A stretch of 64,000 nt of DNA from Stutzerimonas stutzeri (GTDB lineage: Bacteria; Pseudomonadota; Gammaproteobacteria; Pseudomonadales; Pseudomonadaceae). The notes below the pieces were generated by a model. The model was not told the origin of the DNA. It saw nothing but the letters and a program-made list of their open reading frames with translations, and ran no database searches. Positions 20,606 through 28,469 of this stretch are shown here, in pieces. Each line of letters starts with the position of its first letter. The first letter of the stretch is position 1. The DNA is taken from assembly GCF_002909485.1 (NCBI RefSeq), contig NZ_PPXG01000001.1, positions 186,001-250,000 on the forward strand, in the 5' to 3' direction. The translations under genes were made by a program, and so were the position numbers.

Positions 20606-21889
20606 ATGCATTGTGGGACTGCTGATATGGCTAACCTTCCGAAGGTTACGCTTGCTCTAATATGTTACAACCAAGAAAAATATATAGAGCAGGCAGTTAA
20701 TTCTTGTTTGTATCAAGATTATCCTAACTTGAATATTGTCGTGTCCGACGATGCTTCCAGTGATAACACAGTTAGTGTTGTTAGGGGTTTGCTGGATATC
20801 TATGCGGGAAGTTGTGATGTGGTTGTGAATCAGAATCCGGTCAACTTGGGTATTGGCCGCCATTTTGCCTTCCTAATGGAAAATCTCGTCGGCGGCGAAC
20901 TCGTGGTGATGTGTGCTGGCGATGATGTATCAAAGCCGAATAGAGTTTCTAGAATCGTGCAAGAGTGGTTGGAGGCCGGTAAACCATCTTTGGTGGCGCA
21001 TGGTCTAGAAGAGATAGATGAGAGCGGAGCTATCGTTAGTGGATTGGCAACCTTTCAATATAATAATCAAGATTATTCTATTCATGCTAATAACATGTAT
21101 AGCATGATTGAGTACCAAAAGTATCATTTTGCAATACATTTTTTAGGTGCTGCTGTTGCGTACCGGATAGATACTTACAAAAGTTTCGGTACCCCGGTGA
21201 CCTATCCTGACTGTGAAGATCATCTCATGTACTTTCGCGCATTACTCGCTGACGGAGTGCATTATTTTCCTGAGATACTTGTGGGGTATCGAAAGCATGA
21301 GAATGGCTGGACTTCACAGATGATAAAACCTCTTCACCCAATGAATAGGACGTCACCTTTTTTGTCTTTTTTTCTGGATAAAAATGGAAACTTAGCAGAA
21401 GAGTATTTTAACTGTTTTGTCACACACCAGATAGTGACGCAGCAATGGCATGATTATTTGCTTGCTGTACGGGCTGAGAAAGTTAAGGTTGACTTCGAGC
21501 TTGTCGCTTTGATGCGAAAGAACATGTTGCGTAGGCATAGGTTTTTGGTGGGAAATAAGGAGCTCTGCGATGATCAAATGGATTATGCCCCTCCCTTAAA
21601 GGCTGTGATTTTTGGAACAGCATTAGGTGCCAAGAATACCTTTTATGGACTTGGGGATGGGTTTAAAATTTTGTATGCATGTAATACTGACCCAGATCTA
21701 AGTGAAAAAATCTGTTTTGGTTTGAAGGTGATTGATTTAAAGCAGCTTGAGTTAATCATCAATGAGGTTGACTGTGTCCTTGTGGCTAGCGGGTACTTCT
21801 TTAAAATAAAGAAATTACTGATGGAGCAGGCAAATGTCGACGACAGAAAAATAATCAGAGTCCCTGCTTCTGTGATAGTGGGTGATTAG
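20606..21889 (+). CDS. GT2 family glycosyltransferase with C-terminal Rossmann-like domain
   Basis: A GT-A fold transferase in the N-terminal half: LALICYNQEKYIEQAVNSCL, VVSDDASSDNT for nucleotide binding, CAGDD as the DxD-like metal site, and an acceptor-side CEDHLMYF. From about residue 330 a second domain starts with AVIFGTALGAKNTFYGLGDG, looking like a nucleotide-binding or sugar-sensing Rossmann fold similar in outline to the N-terminal domain of the next protein. The start at 20606 has GGGGG 6 nt upstream; ATG codons at 20585 and 20627 are alternatives. Sugar donor unknown. A/T-rich codon use matches the neighbouring phosphonate genes. Confidence 0.82.
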   Translation: MHCGTADMANLPKVTLALICYNQEKYIEQAVNSCLYQDYPNLNIVVSDDASSDNTVSVVRGLLDIYAGSCDVVVNQNPVNLGIGRHFAFLMENLVGGELVVMCAGDDVSKPNRVSRIVQEWLEAGKPSLVAHGLEEIDESGAIVSGLATFQYNNQDYSIHANNMYSMIEYQKYHFAIHFLGAAVAYRIDTYKSFGTPVTYPDCEDHLMYFRALLADGVHYFPEILVGYRKHENGWTSQMIKPLHPMNRTSPFLSFFLDKNGNLAEEYFNCFVTHQIVTQQWHDYLLAVRAEKVKVDFELVALMRKNMLRRHRFLVGNKELCDDQMDYAPPLKAVIFGTALGAKNTFYGLGDGFKILYACNTDPDLSEKICFGLKVIDLKQLELIINEVDCVLVASGYFFKIKKLLMEQANVDDRKIIRVPASVIVGD

Positions 21890-21978
21890 TAGTGCTGGTG
21901 CTTCGCTTTGCAACAGCATGGCCATCCTAAGTGAGAAGTGTGCGATGTCATTCTGCATAACCTGTAGAGATAAGTGTT

Positions 21979-23892
21979 ATGATTTTTCCTCTTCCCGAAA
22001 TTGATTTTACTAGGCCTTTGTATATTTACGGGGCAGGGATGATGGGAGTGTCTTATAAAAGACAGGTTGAGCATTTAGACGTGAAAAACGTGCTACAGGG
22101 CTTTGTTGAAGATCAACCGACTATGGAAAGCTATCTAGGCGTTCCAGTCGTTAAAAGATCTGACCTCACTGCTCTCCAATTAAAAAGCTCTCAATTTTTA
22201 ATTGCTTCAAATAGACTTGGTAGAGTATTTGAAAATAATTTGTTAGAGCAAGGGTGCGATGCGAAAAACATAATATTGCCGTTAAGCCTCGCCTGGAATG
22301 GCCGGTCAGTAATGGAGCAAATAGACAGCGATAGAAGCGTTTGTATTTATCCCGTTGTTTCAAGCTCGGAAGACTTAAAGGTTATCTGCAATAGAGTCAA
22401 GAAGAAACAAGCGCTATTTTCCGGCAGGGGGATAAGCCTTCGTGTGACGGTGGTTGTCACCGAGACCATACACTTCAATGAATTGCCGTGCTCTGGGATT
22501 GAGTTGGTAATAGCTAATAGCCGGGAAAGTTATCCCAGCGAAATACTTGAAGAAAATGATGTTATTTTGGTGTTGAACGGCAATGATCTAACTGCTTTGG
22601 ATGCGGCTTATCATAGTAAAGTTTATTTCTATGGCATAAGCGTTTTAGATTCTTTTTCGAGAAGAATGAAAGGCTGTCTCGTGGTTGGTCAGCGACAGAA
22701 GCATAAGTGTTTTTTAAAGAAAATTGAGGGCAAAGATCGTATAAGGGTTGTATTTCTAGCCATTCATCACAGTGTATGGAAGGTAGATTCTGTATTTAAC
22801 AGGATGCTGGCCAATCCGTTGTTTGATCCGGTGATTCTTGTCTGTCCCTTTATATCTTATGGGGACGAGCGCATGTGGGATGATATGCGGCAGTGTTGCG
22901 TTTTTTTTGAAGAAAAGGGTTACCCGTTTACCTCTGCTTATAATGGATCTGAAAGTCGTTGGATGCGTTTGGAGGAGTTGGAGCCAGATATTGTTTTTTT
23001 TACCAATCCACATAATTTGACTCGCAGAGAATACTATCAAGACGCTTATTTAAATTATCTGAGTTGTTATGTCCCGTATCACCACGAGGTTTGCCGTTAT
23101 GGGGGAGATGCAGCACAATATAATCAGGATTTTCATAATGCGCTTTGGAGAATATTCGCGCCGCACGAATATTCAATGAAAACGTATGTGGATGTGGCGG
23201 TGGCAAAAGGACAGAATGTTGTTGTTTCAGGCTATCCTGCGATGGAGGCTCTGATAGAAAAGAAAGCAAAAGGTCGATATCTGGATGTTTGGAAATCCAA
23301 AGACGATCGCCGCCGGATCATCTGGGCTCCGCATCATACAATCGTTGATGCGTTTTTGCCGTACTCAAATTTTCTGAGGTATGCGCAAGCGTTCAGGGAT
23401 TTCTCAGAGTCGATGAAGGAAAAAGTTGTTTGGAGTTTCAAGCCTCATCCTTTGCTAAAGGCAAAGTTATACAGGCATGCTTGTTGGGGGCGAGAGAAAA
23501 CGGATGCATATTATGATTTTTGGAAAAATGAATCGCACACGCAGCTAGATGAAGGTGAATATACCGATTTGTTTCTTTCGTCCGATGCGATGATTCACGA
23601 TTCAGGTTCATTTCTGGCTGAATTCTTATATGTTGAAAAACCAGTTTTGTACTTGCTGGCTGAAAGTAATCAGGGCGAATATTATTCTGAATTTGGCACC
23701 GCTGCGTTAAAAGGGTGCGAAATTGGCTATTGTTTTGAAGATGTCGTGGTATTTGTGGAGCGCTTGATTATTTCAGATAAGGAAATATTGCAGGCTCACA
23801 AAGATTTTCTAAGCAAAGAAATTAATCCTTACTTTGCTGGGGAAATGCCGTCGGAAAGAATAGTCAGTGAAATATCTAAGGGTATACGCTAG
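21979..23892 (+). CDS. Two-domain protein: Rossmann-like N-terminus and divergent CDP-glycerol glycerophosphotransferase (TagF/TagB-like)
   Basis: 637 residues. The N-terminal ~115 residues begin with LYIYGAGMMGVSYKRQ, a dinucleotide-type glycine loop. From about residue 255 the protein resembles the TagB/TagF family: IWAPHHTIVD, FKPHPLLKAK and IHDSGSFLAEFLYVEKPVLYL, which corresponds to the TDYSSxxxDYLxxxKP element but with HDSGS in place of TDYSS. Such enzymes transfer polyol-phosphate from a CDP donor. The neighbouring PEP mutase and TagD-like genes suggest transfer of glycerol phosphate or of a phosphonate, which is inference. GAGATAAG precedes the ATG. No membrane segments seen. Confidence 0.75.
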   Translation: MIFPLPEIDFTRPLYIYGAGMMGVSYKRQVEHLDVKNVLQGFVEDQPTMESYLGVPVVKRSDLTALQLKSSQFLIASNRLGRVFENNLLEQGCDAKNIILPLSLAWNGRSVMEQIDSDRSVCIYPVVSSSEDLKVICNRVKKKQALFSGRGISLRVTVVVTETIHFNELPCSGIELVIANSRESYPSEILEENDVILVLNGNDLTALDAAYHSKVYFYGISVLDSFSRRMKGCLVVGQRQKHKCFLKKIEGKDRIRVVFLAIHHSVWKVDSVFNRMLANPLFDPVILVCPFISYGDERMWDDMRQCCVFFEEKGYPFTSAYNGSESRWMRLEELEPDIVFFTNPHNLTRREYYQDAYLNYLSCYVPYHHEVCRYGGDAAQYNQDFHNALWRIFAPHEYSMKTYVDVAVAKGQNVVVSGYPAMEALIEKKAKGRYLDVWKSKDDRRRIIWAPHHTIVDAFLPYSNFLRYAQAFRDFSESMKEKVVWSFKPHPLLKAKLYRHACWGREKTDAYYDFWKNESHTQLDEGEYTDLFLSSDAMIHDSGSFLAEFLYVEKPVLYLLAESNQGEYYSEFGTAALKGCEIGYCFEDVVVFVERLIISDKEILQAHKDFLSKEINPYFAGEMPSERIVSEISKGIR

Positions 23893-24074
23893 GTCTTCAT
23901 GGTATGCATTCATGTGGATAAGCCTAACGTCAATTTTTTGTGGGGTACTTTAAGCACCATGTGCATCGAACGGAGATAGCTCTGATGCGCCTTGTGAGTG
24001 GTTAGGCGATGGCAGGGGCTTCGACTTAAAAGCGGTCGCTTACAGAATTAGTTAGCACGTGGTGTCTCGGACAG

Positions 24075-25229
24075 GTGAAAATACCTCTACTTCATCATTA
24101 CGACAGGGGACAGAAAATTAAAAAGCCAATCACCGTCACCAGCCCCCTACTGCCCCCCTTGGATGAGTTCATTCCCTACCTCGAGCGTATCTGGGAAAGT
24201 CGTATGCTCACTAATGGTGGGGCTATGCATCAGCAACTAGAGCAGGCGCTGTGCGAGTACCTAGGGGTTGAGCACTTGGCGTTGTTCGCTAACGGCACCC
24301 TTGCACTGGTTACCGCTTTGCAGGCGCTGCGTGTAACTGGTGAGGTCATAACCACGCCGTATTCCTTCGTCGCTACAGCTCATTCACTGTTATGGAATGG
24401 CGTCAAGCCAGTGTTCGTGGACATCGATCCGGTTTCTCTCAACCTTGACCCAGAGAAAATAGAAGCGGCAATTACCCCCTCGACCACGGCGATCATGCCG
24501 GTACACTGCTACGGACGGCCATGCGACGTGGCGGCAATCGAGCGTATTGCGGACACCTATAATCTGCGGGTTATCTACGACGCAGCTCATGCTTTCGGTG
24601 TGCGCGACGAGGGCGGTAGTATTCTTCGCCATGGCGATCTAAGCGTGCTCAGCTTTCATGCCACCAAGGTGTTCAACACTTTCGAGGGCGGGGCGATTAT
24701 TTGCCCGGATGCGAAGACTTACCGGCGCATCGGGCACCTGAAAAATTTCGGGTTCGTTAACGAGACAACCGTAATTGCGCCAGGCATCAACGGTAAGATG
24801 AGCGAAGTCAACGCTGCCTTCGGGTTGCTGCAATTACGCTACATTGACCAGGCATTGGCGCGCCGTAAGCAGATTGACCACTATTACCGCGAGCGATTGG
24901 TCGGGGTAGCTGGGATAAGCTGCTTCGAGGGTCTGATTGACAACAGCAATCACGCTTATTTTCCCATCCTGGTTGAGGCGCAGTTTCCCTTGGCGCGAGA
25001 CGAGCTTTATGAGCGCCTGCGCGAGCGCGACATCTTAGCTCGACGCTATTTTTACCCGCTCATCAGTGATTTCCCGATGTATCGCGGCCTGCCCTCTGCG
25101 GAGCCCGCCAACTTGCCGGTGGCTCGCGCCATCGCCGGTAAGGTCATCTGCCTGCCAATTTATCCGGATCTGGCGGACGAGGAAGTGGACATCATCTGCC
25201 AGCTCATTATTTCAGCGGGGCTACGGTGA
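24075..25229 (+). CDS. DegT/DnrJ-family sugar aminotransferase, VioA-like
   Basis: A 384-residue PLP aminotransferase. VTSPLLPPLDEFIPYLERI and MLTNGGAMHQQLEQAL near the N-terminus, IYDAAHAFGV, and the PLP Lys in SFHATKVFNTFEGG resemble VioA, which makes dTDP-4-amino-4,6-dideoxyglucose (viosamine) from the 4-keto sugar. Viosamine is the flagellin sugar in some P. syringae strains (established knowledge), but 4-amino specificity here is inference. GTG start at 24075 with a weak ribosome site. It opens a GC-richer block after the AT-rich phosphonate block; its stop overlaps the next GTG start. Confidence 0.82.
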   Translation: MKIPLLHHYDRGQKIKKPITVTSPLLPPLDEFIPYLERIWESRMLTNGGAMHQQLEQALCEYLGVEHLALFANGTLALVTALQALRVTGEVITTPYSFVATAHSLLWNGVKPVFVDIDPVSLNLDPEKIEAAITPSTTAIMPVHCYGRPCDVAAIERIADTYNLRVIYDAAHAFGVRDEGGSILRHGDLSVLSFHATKVFNTFEGGAIICPDAKTYRRIGHLKNFGFVNETTVIAPGINGKMSEVNAAFGLLQLRYIDQALARRKQIDHYYRERLVGVAGISCFEGLIDNSNHAYFPILVEAQFPLARDELYERLRERDILARRYFYPLISDFPMYRGLPSAEPANLPVARAIAGKVICLPIYPDLADEEVDIICQLIISAGLR

Positions 25230-25921
25230 TTATCGCGGTAATGCAGCCTTATTTGTTTCCTTACCTCGGCTATTTTCAGTTGGCCGGGAGTGTCGACCAT
25301 TTTGTGTTTCTCGACGATGTGGCCTTTATCAAAAAGGGCTACATCAACCGCAATCGCATTCTGCTCAGCGGCCATCCGTTCACCTTTAGCATCGCGGTGG
25401 AGCGGGTCAGCCAGAACCGCAGGATCGACGAGCACTATTTTACCGGTGTGTTCGATACTTTTCTGGAGCAGTTGCGCCACGCCTACAGCCGAGCGCCTTT
25501 TTTTGCCGAGGTGTTTGCCTTGGTCGAGGCCGTTTGCCTAGCACCGGAACGCAATGTTGCACGCAAGAGTGCGGCGTCGGTATGCGCGGTATTCGATTAT
25601 CTTCAGCTGCCGTTTTCCACTCAGTTCGCTTCAACAATGCCGCGCACTGCGGCGAGTGGTGAGCAACGGATACTCGAACTGTGCCAACACTTCGGCGCTG
25701 ACGCCTATCACAACGCGGCGGGTGGGCAGGAACTGTATAACAGTCGGCACTTTGCCGCGCAGGGTGTGCGCTTGCGCTTTGTGAGCAATCGTTTTGCTGT
25801 GTACAACCAGGGCGTGGGAACATTTGTGCCAGGGCTGTCGATTATTGACGTCCTGATGCACAACTCGCGTGAGCAGGTATGCGAGATGCTGCTGGATTTC
25901 GACCTAGTGGAGGCAGCATGA
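25226..25921 (+). CDS. WbqC family protein
   Basis: A 231-residue member of the WbqC family, recognisable by the N-terminal VMQPYLFPYLGYFQL and the later FLDDVAFIKKGYINRNRI. These proteins occur in O-antigen and amino-sugar clusters, often beside VioA-like aminotransferases, and are thought to act in modification of the amino sugar; the reaction is not established in general. Coupled at both ends: GTG start overlaps the aminotransferase stop and its TGA overlaps the next ATG. The tight packing suggests a shared pathway for the aminotransferase, WbqC and the ATP-grasp protein. Confidence 0.85.
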   Translation: MIIAVMQPYLFPYLGYFQLAGSVDHFVFLDDVAFIKKGYINRNRILLSGHPFTFSIAVERVSQNRRIDEHYFTGVFDTFLEQLRHAYSRAPFFAEVFALVEAVCLAPERNVARKSAASVCAVFDYLQLPFSTQFASTMPRTAASGEQRILELCQHFGADAYHNAAGGQELYNSRHFAAQGVRLRFVSNRFAVYNQGVGTFVPGLSIIDVLMHNSREQVCEMLLDFDLVEAA

Positions 25922-27189
25922 AGCGCATCAACGTGCTGGTGTTTCCTTGCGGTAGTGAAGTGGGCTTGGAGATTCAGCGTGCGCTCGCTCGCTCGATCCA
26001 CGTCGATCTGCACGGCGCCTCCAGCCGCGACGATCATGGTCGCCTGGCATTCGAGCGCTACATCGAGCTGCCGAATATCGTCGATGCGGATTTTGATGAA
26101 CGCTTCGCGGAGTTGCTGGCGGGCTGGGATATTCAGCTTGTGTTCGCCACTCACGACAGCGTTTTGGCCTATCTGGCGCCGCGAATGGCGGCATGGCGTG
26201 TCCATCTAGTTAACGGCGACCCGCAAAGCACACAGATTGCTCGTAGCAAGGCGGCTACCTACGCACTGCTCGCTGGGGAAGACTGGCTTCCCAGGCTGTT
26301 TGCGGGACTAGATGAGGTGGAGCGTTGGCCTGTTTTACTCAAGCCAGACCAGCGCCAGGGAGGGCAGGGCGTGACGCTGGTCACGGATCGTATGGCCGCC
26401 GAGGTGGCGCTGGCTACTCTGGATCAGCCGCTGATCTGCGAGTACCTACCGGGCGAGGAGCTGACGGTCGACTGCTTCAGTGACTGGCGCGGGCAGCTGC
26501 TGTATATCGGCCCTCGTAGCCGAGAGCGGGTGGTAGGCGGTATTGCCATGCGCTCGCGGCGCATTCCTGTGACTCAAGAGGTGGGGCGGATCGCTAAAGC
26601 GATCCATGGTCGCCTGAAATTTCGTGGCCCTTGGTTCTTTCAGCTCAAGCGTGACGAGCAGGGCGGTTATAAACTTCTCGAGGTCAGTTGTCGCCTGTCC
26701 AGCAGTTCTGTGGTTCAACGAGTGGCTGGCGTAAACCTGCCGTTGATGGCTGTGCAAGATTTCATGGCACGTGATCTGAAAGTGCTCGACGAGCCCCGAG
26801 TTGTACTGGTCGAGCGCTGCCTCGCTAGCCATGCCGTGCTGGCATATGCCTTCGACACTGTTTACATGGACTTCGACGACACGCTTGTCTGCGGCGGGCG
26901 CGCTAACCCTCAGGCCATGCGCTTTGCCTACAGAGTGCTGGAGATGGGCAGGCGTCTGGTTCTGCTCACCCGCCATGAAGGCAGCCTTGAGGCTGCTCTG
27001 GCCGAAGCGCGAATCGCCGAATCTTTATTCGATGAGATCATCCATCTGCGATCGGGTGAGCCGAAGTCCTCCGTGGTCGAGGGAGCAGCTATCTTCATTG
27101 ACAACCATTTCCCTGAGCGTCTGGATGTGGCGCTTAACCGTGGGATCCCGGTGTTCGATGTGGACGCGTTGGAGCTGTTGTTTCCATGA
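25918..27189 (+). CDS. ATP-grasp ligase fused to a HAD-like hydrolase domain
   Basis: 423 residues. About 1-290 is an ATP-grasp (carbamoyl-phosphate synthase-like) domain: PVLLKPDQRQGGQGVTLV for the phosphate-binding loop, then EYLPGEELTVDCF and KLLEVSCRLSSSS for the metal site. About 305-423 is a HAD domain: motif I DFDDT, motif II LLTRH, Lys in EPKSSVV and motif IV FIDNHFPER. ATP-grasp enzymes in sugar clusters can attach amino acids to amino sugars; here it may acylate the VioA-type amino sugar (inference). The fusion with HAD is uncommon and its phosphatase substrate is unknown. ATGA overlaps at both ends show translational coupling. Confidence 0.82.
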   Translation: MKRINVLVFPCGSEVGLEIQRALARSIHVDLHGASSRDDHGRLAFERYIELPNIVDADFDERFAELLAGWDIQLVFATHDSVLAYLAPRMAAWRVHLVNGDPQSTQIARSKAATYALLAGEDWLPRLFAGLDEVERWPVLLKPDQRQGGQGVTLVTDRMAAEVALATLDQPLICEYLPGEELTVDCFSDWRGQLLYIGPRSRERVVGGIAMRSRRIPVTQEVGRIAKAIHGRLKFRGPWFFQLKRDEQGGYKLLEVSCRLSSSSVVQRVAGVNLPLMAVQDFMARDLKVLDEPRVVLVERCLASHAVLAYAFDTVYMDFDDTLVCGGRANPQAMRFAYRVLEMGRRLVLLTRHEGSLEAALAEARIAESLFDEIIHLRSGEPKSSVVEGAAIFIDNHFPERLDVALNRGIPVFDVDALELLFP

Positions 27190-28466
27190 AGCGTTGGGAA
27201 GCACCGATCCGGCGCAGGTGGCTGGCTGCCTTGCTGATCCTGCCGCTGTGGTGGCTTTATGACCGGCTGACAATAAAACGAGCCAATCACTGGGCATTCT
27301 TCGTCCACCCGCTCAAGCCCAGCCAGTTGGTTGAAAACTCGCGGGCCATGTTTGAGGCGGTGAAGGGCGACCCAAGCATTCACAAGCGAGTGTTCACTCG
27401 CGACCTAGCGGCAGATCTGCATCTTGACGACGCCTGTAATACCGAGGTGATCGATGTGCAGAGCCTGCGAGGCCTGGCTGAGCTGGCGCGGTGTGGAGTC
27501 TACCTGCTGTCCAACGCGGTAGCCCTAGATATGTCATGGCGCTGGGCAGATGGTTCCTTTAGCGTGGTGCGGCCGAGCTTGACGCGGCGCGTGCTGGTCA
27601 ATCTTTGGCATGGCATTCCATTAAAACGGCTTTTCGCTCTGGCTAATCGCGAACAGCGTCGGCGTGCGGATAGGGTCGCCTTTCGCCGTAAAGAGCGGCG
27701 CTTCTATAGAGGTCTTATCGCTTCCTCCGATATTGATAGTTATGCGATGGCGGCCATATTTCATCCTATTGATTATGAGCGGGTCTGGGTCACTGGGTTG
27801 CCGCGTAATGATTTTCTCCTTATGCCTGAGCAGGCGCTTCCGCGTTTTCTTCGTTATGAAGTTGAATATATTCGTAATCTTAAGAAGAACAGGCGCTTGG
27901 TGGTTTATGCGCCGACTTTTCGTGAAGCTGATTTTAATGGTGCTGGATGTTACCAGTTTGACGAGGAGCAGGTGGTGCGGCTCAAGGATTTATTACGGCA
28001 GAACGACGCCGTTTTAGGTTTTCGGATGCACTACTTCCGCAAGGGCGATCAGTTATTTAATCTCGAATATTATGCCGACGGAGAGTTAATCGTCGACTTA
28101 GGGCATGCGGTTGTTAGTGAAATAGCCCCGATATTGCGTGAGGCTGACTTGGTGGTGACTGATTATTCATCACTGTATATTGATGCACTTTATTTGGATA
28201 AGCCAGTTATTAGCTTTGCCTATGATCTAGGGCACTATAAAAGCAGCCAGAATGGCTTGTTGTATGACATGGATCTAGTTTTCCCCGGACCGGTAGTGAC
28301 CGATTTTGACGACTTGCTGGTGAAATTACAGGATGAGTTGGTCGAGGCTAACCAAGTACCTTCCGAAGCCTATCGGACCTGCAAGAAATTCTTTTTTAAT
28401 TATCAAGATGATCAAAATTCCCGGCGAGTCGTCGAAAGGCTGCGCGCACTAAGTATTGAGGAGTGA
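27186..28466 (+). CDS. CDP-glycerol:polyglycerophosphate glycerophosphotransferase-like (TagB/TagF)
   Basis: 426 residues with the diagnostic elements of the Glyphos_transf family: NLWHGIPLKRL (catalytic His, HGxPxK) and VTDYSSLYIDALYLDKPVISF. A hydrophobic stretch at about residues 11-25 (RWLAALLILPLWWLYD) may anchor it to the membrane. In Gram-positives this family builds teichoic acids from CDP-glycerol; in a Pseudomonas flagellin-linked cluster it more likely adds one phosphodiester-linked group to a glycan (inference). This is the more canonical of the two family members in the island. Overlaps the ATP-grasp-HAD stop by ATGA. Confidence 0.87.
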   Translation: MKRWEAPIRRRWLAALLILPLWWLYDRLTIKRANHWAFFVHPLKPSQLVENSRAMFEAVKGDPSIHKRVFTRDLAADLHLDDACNTEVIDVQSLRGLAELARCGVYLLSNAVALDMSWRWADGSFSVVRPSLTRRVLVNLWHGIPLKRLFALANREQRRRADRVAFRRKERRFYRGLIASSDIDSYAMAAIFHPIDYERVWVTGLPRNDFLLMPEQALPRFLRYEVEYIRNLKKNRRLVVYAPTFREADFNGAGCYQFDEEQVVRLKDLLRQNDAVLGFRMHYFRKGDQLFNLEYYADGELIVDLGHAVVSEIAPILREADLVVTDYSSLYIDALYLDKPVISFAYDLGHYKSSQNGLLYDMDLVFPGPVVTDFDDLLVKLQDELVEANQVPSEAYRTCKKFFFNYQDDQNSRRVVERLRALSIEE

Positions 28467-28469
28467 CCG

